11,037 nucleotides of DNA from Sphingobium sp. (lineage in GTDB: Bacteria > Pseudomonadota > Alphaproteobacteria > Sphingomonadales > Sphingomonadaceae): NCBI GenBank assembly GCA_020051025.1, contig JAGVJS010000301.1:1-11037 (forward strand), given 5' to 3'. The notes under the pieces were generated by a model that made no database searches, had not been told where the DNA came from, and saw only the letters and a list, made by a program, of their open reading frames with translations. Of the stretch, positions 6,624 through 11,037 are shown one piece after another. The stretch's first letter is position 1, and every line of letters starts with the position of its first letter. Made by a program: the position numbers and the translations under genes.

Positions 6624-8555
6624 TCAGACTGCCCAGCAGCCGCAGCCCAGACTGCCCCAGAAGCTCTGTGCATCGGCGGCGGGGACGTGGGCGCCCAGCG
6701 CGGCGGCATGGTCATGGCCATGGACCCCGCAGGAGGAGGCGCAGCCACAGGCCGACGCCAGCTTCTTCGCCGTTTCGTCTTTGCGGTAATAGCCGCCAAA
6801 GGTCGCGACCGGGGACCAGTCGGGCATGGCCTTGGGCGCTTCGGGCGCCTGCGGGCCATAATCGCCCTCGCCATAGACGATCTTGCCGCCCAATATGGTC
6901 AGGACCGATCGCAGATGGGCGATTTCATCCTCCGCCACAGTGAAATAATCGTCCGAGAGCAGGGCGAGATCGGCCAGTTGCCCGGCCTTGACCTGGCCCT
7001 TCTTGCCCACCTCGTTGGAAAACCATGTGTTCCTCTCTGTCCACAGGCGCAGTGCGGTTTCGCGGTCGAGGCGGTTGCGCACCGGATAAAGGGTAAGGCC
7101 GCCGACCGTCTTTGACGTGACCAGCCAACTCAGGGACACCCATGGGTTGTAGCTGGCGACGCGGGTGGCGTCGGTCCCGGCGCCGACGGGGACGCCCGCC
7201 GCCATCATGCGCTTAATCGGCGGCGTGGCTTCGGCGGCCTTTGCGCCATAGCGCTCGACGAAATATTCGCCCTGGAACGCCATGCGATGCTGCACGGCGA
7301 TGCCGCCGCCCAGCGCCGCTATTCGGTCGATGTTACGCTCGCTGATGGTTTCGGCATGGTCGAAGAACCAGTTCAGCCCCTGCAACGGAATGTCGCGATT
7401 GACCTTTTCGAACACGTCGAGCGCGCGGCCGATGGTCTGGTCATAGGTGGCGTGCATCCGCCAGGGCCAGCGCCGTTCGGCCAGCAGGCGGATCACCGGT
7501 TCCAGATCGCCTTCCATTTCCGGCGGCATGTCGGGACGGGGAACGCGGAAATCCTCGAAATCCGCGGCGGAATAAACCAGCATTTCGCCCGCGCCATTGT
7601 GGCGATAGCTGTCGTCGCCGTCGCCCGGCTTCACCTTGGTTGACCAGTTGGCAAAGTCTTTCAGCTCTTCCTTGGGCTTTTGCGTGAAAAGGTTATAGGC
7701 GATGCGCAGGGTGAGTTCGCCATCCTTGTGCAGCTTGTCGATCACGTCATAATCGTCGGGATAATTTTGCGATCCGCCGCCCGCGTCGATCACGCTGGTG
7801 ACGCCAAGCGAGTTCAATTCGCGCATGAAATGTTTGGTGCTGTTGACCTGATAGTCCTGTGGCAGCTTCGGTCCCTTGGCCAGCGTGGCGTAGAGGATGG
7901 TGGCGTTGGGCTGGGCCAGCAGCAGGCCGGTCGGATTGCCCTGTGCATCGCGAACGATCTCGCCGCCCGGCGGGTTTGGCGTGTCCCTGGTATAACCCAC
8001 GGCGCGCAGCGCGGCCGCGTTCAGCAGCGCGCGATCGTAGAGGTGCAGGATGAAGACCGGCGTATCCGGTGCGACGGCGTTAATTTCATCGATGGTGGGC
8101 AGGCGCTTTTCCGCGAACTGATGGTCGGTAAAGCCGCCGACGACGCGCACCCATTGCGGCGGCGGGGTGATTTCTGCCTGGCGCTTCAGCATCGCCATGG
8201 CGTCGGCCAGCGTCGGTACGCCTTCCCAGCGCAACTCCATATTATAGTTCAGGCCGCCGCGAATGACATGGATATGGCTGTCGATCAGGCCGGGGATCAG
8301 GCGGCGGTTTTTGGCGTCGATCATCTGCGCATCGGGGGAAGCGGCGGCGCGCACCTCCTTCTCGCTACCCACTGCCAGAAACTTGCCGTTCCGGATCGCT
8401 ACCGCCTGCGCCACCGGATTTTCGCGATCCAGCGTCGTGACCTTCGCATTGGTGATGATGATATCCTTGGGACGCATGGCGAAGCTTTCCGTGGCGGTAA
8501 GAAGGGCCGTCGTGGCGGCGGTGGTCAGCGCCTGGCGGCGGGTGAGAAGGCTCAT
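6624..8555 (-). CDS. YtcJ-type metal-dependent amidohydrolase, Tat-exported, with Cys/His-rich tail
   Basis: A 643-residue hydrolase of the amidohydrolase superfamily (YtcJ / N-substituted formamide deformylase-like), expected to cut a C-N or similar bond using bound metal. Residues 1-26 form a twin-arginine signal (LTRRQAL, ending SFA), implying a periplasmic enzyme. Family features: GKFLAVGS and GLIDSHIHV with metal ligands His94 and His96, His368 in RMHATYD, His400 in FFDHAE, and Asp462 in GAGTDAT. The last ~45 residues are unusual: Cys603, Cys605, Cys609, His612, His614, His616, then Cys638 and Cys640, three residues from the end. The start overlaps the XapX stop (ATGA), with GGAAAG nine bases upstream, so the two are translationally coupled. 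It is the last gene of the three-gene operon. Substrate unknown. Confidence 0.9.
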   Translation of the reverse strand: MSLLTRRQALTTAATTALLTATESFAMRPKDIIITNAKVTTLDRENPVAQAVAIRNGKFLAVGSEKEVRAAASPDAQMIDAKNRRLIPGLIDSHIHVIRGGLNYNMELRWEGVPTLADAMAMLKRQAEITPPPQWVRVVGGFTDHQFAEKRLPTIDEINAVAPDTPVFILHLYDRALLNAAALRAVGYTRDTPNPPGGEIVRDAQGNPTGLLLAQPNATILYATLAKGPKLPQDYQVNSTKHFMRELNSLGVTSVIDAGGGSQNYPDDYDVIDKLHKDGELTLRIAYNLFTQKPKEELKDFANWSTKVKPGDGDDSYRHNGAGEMLVYSAADFEDFRVPRPDMPPEMEGDLEPVIRLLAERRWPWRMHATYDQTIGRALDVFEKVNRDIPLQGLNWFFDHAETISERNIDRIAALGGGIAVQHRMAFQGEYFVERYGAKAAEATPPIKRMMAAGVPVGAGTDATRVASYNPWVSLSWLVTSKTVGGLTLYPVRNRLDRETALRLWTERNTWFSNEVGKKGQVKAGQLADLALLSDDYFTVAEDEIAHLRSVLTILGGKIVYGEGDYGPQAPEAPKAMPDWSPVATFGGYYRKDETAKKLASACGCASSCGVHGHDHAAALGAHVPAADAQSFWGSLGCGCWAV

Positions 8556-8737
8556 GGGGCGGGTCTTTCCATCTGGATGACACCCTGCTGGATCAGGGGC
8601 AAGATCTGCTCGCCCATCAGGATTCCGGCAAGGCCGATCAGGGCGATCACGGGCGGGGCGGGCGATCGGACGCCGATCAGGCTATAGACGATGCCGACCA
8701 GCAATCCGGCGCCCAGCGAGAGGAGATAGGCTTTCAT
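8552..8737 (-). CDS. XapX-domain small membrane protein (DUF1427)
   Basis: A 61-residue protein nearly identical in layout to the XapX family: an N-terminal transmembrane helix (AYLLSLGAGLLVGIVYSLIG), the typical RSPAPPVIALIGLAGILMGEQ stretch forming a second helix, and a short tail. The family's function is not established; it often sits next to isochorismatase-fold hydrolases and amidohydrolases, as here. The ribosome site AAGGA lies eight bases before the ATG. The stop overlaps the amidohydrolase start by four bases, and the upstream hydrolase ends 60 bases before. It is probably an inner-membrane protein with both ends close to the membrane. Confidence 0.9.
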   Translation of the reverse strand: MKAYLLSLGAGLLVGIVYSLIGVRSPAPPVIALIGLAGILMGEQILPLIQQGVIQMERPAP

Positions 8738-8767
8738 GGGATCAATCCTTCGGGCGGAAGGAACGGG

Positions 8768-8787
8768 AGCCGCCGGGGATAGCGGCT
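8768..8787. other. Hairpin in the gap between hydrolase and xapX-type genes
   Basis: A six-base stem AGCCGC / GCGGCT with an eight-base loop. There is no T-run on the minus strand, so the operon is not expected to end here. It could act as an mRNA processing or stability element within the operon, or be chance. Confidence 0.25.
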
Positions 8788-8797
8788 GCCCCTACTT

Positions 8798-9457
8798 TCA
8801 GTGCCCACCTTCGGCGGCGTTGAACATCGTCTTGGCATAGGTGATGCCCAGGCCATAGGCGCCGCCCCATTTGCGGGCGATGCCGGTGGTCATGTCGTAA
8901 GTCTCCTCGCGGGCCCAGTCGCGCTGAAGTTCAAGCAGATATTGCAGCGAGGTGATCGGCTTGGCGCCTGCCGCGATCATGCGTTCCACTGCGCGCTCAT
9001 GGGCTTCTTCGCTGATGTCGCCGCTGGCGTCGGTGATGGCATAGGCCTCGAACCCCTGTTCGATGGCGGACAGGACGGGGCCGACGATGCACACACTGGT
9101 CCACAGCCCTGCGAACACGATGCGCTCCTTGCCGATGCGGTTCACTTCCTCGATGACGGCGGCGTCTTCCCAGCTGTTCATGCTGGTGCGGTCGAGCATC
9201 GGCTGATTGCCGAAGGCTTCGGTGATTTCGCTGAACATCGGGCCGGAAAAGCTCTTTTCCGCGACGGTGGTAAGGATGGTCGGCACCTTGAAGCCGGCGG
9301 CGGCATTGGACACCAGCGTGGCATTGTTGCGTAGCAGTTCGGGCGCGATCGACTTGGTGGCGAAGGCCATTTGCGACTGGAAGTCGATCAGGACGAGTGC
9401 GTGGTTGCCGGGCGAGAGCAGCGCCTTGGCGGGGGTCGGGATGGCGGTGATGGTCAT
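8798..9457 (-). CDS. Isochorismatase-fold cysteine hydrolase (YcaC-like)
   Basis: A 219-residue cytoplasmic hydrolase of the isochorismatase-like superfamily, YcaC-related; members cleave amides or related bonds through an active-site cysteine. Seen: HALVLIDFQSQM with catalytic Asp25, and the nucleophile Cys123 in GLWTSVCIVGPVLSA, followed by EAYAITDASGD. Where most members carry the catalytic lysine, this protein seems to have Arg90 (LDRTSMNSWED), so the third catalytic residue is uncertain. The C-terminus carries a family-typical extension (LQRDWAREETYD, then KWGGAYGLGITYAKTMF). No signal peptide. A strong ribosome site AGGAAGGA lies nine bases before the ATG. It is the first gene of the operon with XapX and amidohydrolase, suggesting the amidohydrolase or XapX step and this hydrolase serve one pathway. 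Substrate unknown. Confidence 0.92.
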   Translation of the reverse strand: MTITAIPTPAKALLSPGNHALVLIDFQSQMAFATKSIAPELLRNNATLVSNAAAGFKVPTILTTVAEKSFSGPMFSEITEAFGNQPMLDRTSMNSWEDAAVIEEVNRIGKERIVFAGLWTSVCIVGPVLSAIEQGFEAYAITDASGDISEEAHERAVERMIAAGAKPITSLQYLLELQRDWAREETYDMTTGIARKWGGAYGLGITYAKTMFNAAEGGH

Positions 9458-9527
9458 GGCGAATAGTCCTTCCTGAAATTGTCCTGCGCCCGTTGGTTTG
9501 AGCTGATGTCGGTCTAACCGCCGTCAT

Positions 9528-9582
9528 AACTTTCAAACAGGCGGATAAATTGCTCCAGAACATTCCATAATTTTGAAAAGTT
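9528..9582. repeat. Spaced imperfect inverted repeat, possible regulator site
   Basis: The left arm is AACTTTCAAA (9528-9537) and the right arm TTTTGAAAAGTT (9571-9582). Reverse-complemented, the right arm is AACTTTTCAAAA, the same as the left arm with one extra T plus a final A. Arm centres are about 44 bases apart, close to four helical turns, and 71-125 bases upstream of the hydrolase start. The right arm is itself nearly palindromic (TTTTGAAAA). This suits a regulator binding two sites on one face of the DNA; chance in an AT-rich gap is also possible. Confidence 0.35.
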
Positions 9583-9683
9583 GGGACGTCGCTTGCCGCC
9601 GCAATGGGCATGGGATGGCGTCTTTGGCACCAGCGGGAACGGCCTTTGCCTGTCACGCCGAAGGCGAATTGCCATCGACACGG

Positions 9684-9713
9684 TTAAGTTATTAAAAACC
9701 AATATCTTATACA
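9684..9713 (+). promoter_or_regulatory. Candidate promoter of the GGDEF gene in an AT-rich island
   Basis: TTAAGT (9684-9689) and TATACA (9708-9713) are 18 bases apart, weakly like -35 and -10 boxes, in the most AT-rich stretch of the window. A transcript would carry a leader of about 100 bases. The match is poor at the -35 box, so this is tentative. Confidence 0.25.
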
Positions 9714-9818
9714 TAAAGCTCATCGGCCCGTCGCTCTCGGCGTCTGGTTGAACCACCATGCCTCCGTCGCACTGCTTGTCTCATGCAGTATGACGGACTG
9801 ATCGAGTGACTAGTCTAC

Positions 9819-11037
9819 GTGCAGCCTTCCCCTCTCACGCGCCTGACCGAATGGCTCCTCGATTCGAGGACCAGGGTGCCAGCCGTGATCTCGGATCAGC
9901 TGAAAAACGGTCTTTTTTCCTCGCTGCCGATTTTCCTGGGCGGCGTTCTCAATGCCACCGCGGTGGCGACGATTGCGGCCTGGCGCCATCCCGTCCCGCC
10001 CTTTCTTGGCTGGCTGTTGTTCGAAATCGGCCTGGGCCTCATCCGGATGACAGTCCTCATCCATGGCAAGAGGCGGATGGCCGCGGGCGAGACACCGCCG
10101 CGCGGCCTGTCTGCGCTTCTTTCCTGCCTCTGGGCCTTTTCCGTCGGCATCGGCACTTCGCTCTGCATATTGTCGGGCGACTGGATATTGGCGACGATCG
10201 CTTGCCTGTCGGCAGCGGCAATGGTGTGCGGCATATGTCTGCGCAACTTCGGCACGCCTCGGCTGGCGGCCACCATGGTCTTTCTGGCGCTCGGACCCTG
10301 CGCCGTCGCGGGCAGCCTGACCGCCGATCCGGTCCTGCCGGTGATCAGCGTGCAATTGCCGATCTTCATGCTGACCATCTTCTCGGCTTCCTTCGCCCTG
10401 CACAAGATGCTGGTGTCCTGGATGACCGCGCTAGCCGACCTGGAGCGTAGCGAATCCCTGACCGAAACTATCCTCCATTCCAGCCCCGACCATATGTTGA
10501 TCCTGGAAGAGGATTTTCGGATCATATTTTACAACCAGCCCGAAGGCGGATTGGCGGCGGACGATCTGATCGGCCGCAACTGGCTGGAAGAGGTTGCAGA
10601 GCATGATCGGCCCGCAGCGCAAAAGGCACTGGTCCAGGCCAAGGCCAGCCAGCCGGCGAACCTGATCCTCAGCCTGATGCCGGTTACGGAACTGGCGCCT
10701 GAACTTATGAAGCGGCGCTGGTTCGATATTGCGATCAACAAGACGTCGGATGCCTCGGGTCGGCTGATCGTCGTTGCCCGCGACATCACCCATCAGAAGA
10801 AGTCGGAGGAAAAGGCCGTATGGATGGCGCAACATGATGCGCTGACCGGCCTGCCCAATCGCGCGCTGCTACAGGATCATCTCGACCAGACATTGGCGAA
10901 TGTCGGGCGGGATATGGAGGCCGCGATGCTCATCATCGACGTCGACAATTTCAAGACGATCAATGACAGCGTCGGTCATGACGGCGGCGACGCGCTGCTT
11001 TGCGCCTTTGCCGAACGGCTGCGCGCGGCTGTCGCGG
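9819..11037 (+). CDS. Membrane-anchored PAS-GGDEF protein (probable diguanylate cyclase), 3' end beyond window
   Basis: The frame opens after a stop at 9807 and runs past the window end; 406 codons are visible. There is no ATG before residue 87, which would remove two membrane helices, so the likely start is GTG 9819 (MQPSPLTRLTEWLLDSRTRV); its ribosome site is poor. Residues ~32-54, 61-81, 97-118, 121-141, 148-167 and 172-195 are six hydrophobic helices. Residues ~208-325 form a PAS domain (SLTETILHSSPDHMLILEEDF to GRLIVVARDITHQKK). A GGDEF domain begins at ~337 (QHDALTGLPNR) with the metal-binding Asp371 region (LIIDVDNFKTINDSVGHDGGD). The GG(D/E)EF signature itself lies beyond the window, so cyclase activity cannot be confirmed and an EAL domain could follow. 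Expected role: making cyclic di-GMP in response to a signal sensed by the membrane or PAS part. It is divergent from the hydrolase operon. Confidence 0.87.
   Translation, partial: MQPSPLTRLTEWLLDSRTRVPAVISDQLKNGLFSSLPIFLGGVLNATAVATIAAWRHPVPPFLGWLLFEIGLGLIRMTVLIHGKRRMAAGETPPRGLSALLSCLWAFSVGIGTSLCILSGDWILATIACLSAAAMVCGICLRNFGTPRLAATMVFLALGPCAVAGSLTADPVLPVISVQLPIFMLTIFSASFALHKMLVSWMTALADLERSESLTETILHSSPDHMLILEEDFRIIFYNQPEGGLAADDLIGRNWLEEVAEHDRPAAQKALVQAKASQPANLILSLMPVTELAPELMKRRWFDIAINKTSDASGRLIVVARDITHQKKSEEKAVWMAQHDALTGLPNRALLQDHLDQTLANVGRDMEAAMLIIDVDNFKTINDSVGHDGGDALLCAFAERLRAAVA

Larger units (their letters stand above)
9458..9818. other. Intergenic region between divergent operon and GGDEF gene
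   Basis: 361 bases with no convincing gene. Open frames here show no recognisable domain or ribosome site. It must contain the promoter of the hydrolase operon (minus) and probably that of the GGDEF gene (plus). It also holds a spaced inverted repeat (9528-9582) and an AT-rich island (9684-9720). No LysR-type or other regulator gene is present, although such operons often have one. Confidence 0.6.

Noticed and set aside
6625..6656. Direct repeat CAGACTGCCC, two copies near the amidohydrolase stop
   Set aside because: Only two short copies, explained by the coding of the Gly-Ser-Leu and final residues; no sign of an attachment site or mobile element.
7680..8687. 335-codon plus-strand frame opposite the amidohydrolase and XapX genes
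   Set aside because: Antisense to two recognised families, with low-complexity Gly/Arg/Ala composition.
9514..9759. 81-codon minus-strand frame in the 361-base gap
   Set aside because: No ribosome site fitting its start, no recognisable domain, and it covers the AT-rich island and inverted repeat expected to be regulatory.
9806..10450. ATG-started plus-strand frame of 214 codons
   Set aside because: It shows no membrane helices or domain and overlaps, in another frame, the GTG-started protein that continues into PAS and GGDEF domains.

Overview
The window is GC-rich (roughly 60% or more by eye), with Tat-exported enzymes, a TonB-dependent receptor and a GPH-type sugar symporter. Together these suggest an alphaproteobacterium, most likely a sphingomonad (Sphingobium/Sphingomonas-like). 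That placement is inferred from gene content and protein style; there is no rRNA or other marker gene here. I see no tRNA, rRNA, CRISPR array, insertion sequence or phage gene.

Left part (1-6524), a carbohydrate-use locus. On the minus strand lies the first 48 codons of a TonB-dependent receptor (it continues beyond base 1), and just upstream of it a LacI-family regulator. Divergent from the regulator, on the plus strand, is a Tat-exported family 3 beta-glycosidase. The 144-base divergent gap holds a perfect 18-base palindrome of LacI-operator type, so both directions are probably controlled by this regulator. The glycosidase runs tail-to-tail into a minus-strand GPH/MelB-type symporter, with 40 bases of coding overlap. 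Upstream of the symporter, with a 46-base gap, is a secreted parallel beta-helix protein. A reasonable model: the receptor imports an oligosaccharide across the outer membrane, the glycosidase trims it in the periplasm, the symporter takes the sugar into the cytoplasm, and the beta-helix protein may act on a polysaccharide.

Middle part (6624-9457), a minus-strand operon of three genes: a cytoplasmic isochorismatase-fold hydrolase, a 61-residue XapX membrane protein, and a Tat-exported YtcJ-type amidohydrolase. The last two overlap by four bases (ATGA). The amidohydrolase ends in a Cys/His-rich tail. Substrates are unknown.

Right part (9458-11037): a 361-base gap without a convincing gene holds a spaced inverted repeat and an AT-rich island. 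It is followed on the plus strand by a membrane-anchored PAS-GGDEF protein that starts at a GTG codon and runs off the window end. None of this is clearly a new defence or mobile system. The least explained items are the beta-helix protein, the hydrolase-XapX-amidohydrolase operon and the Cys/His tail.
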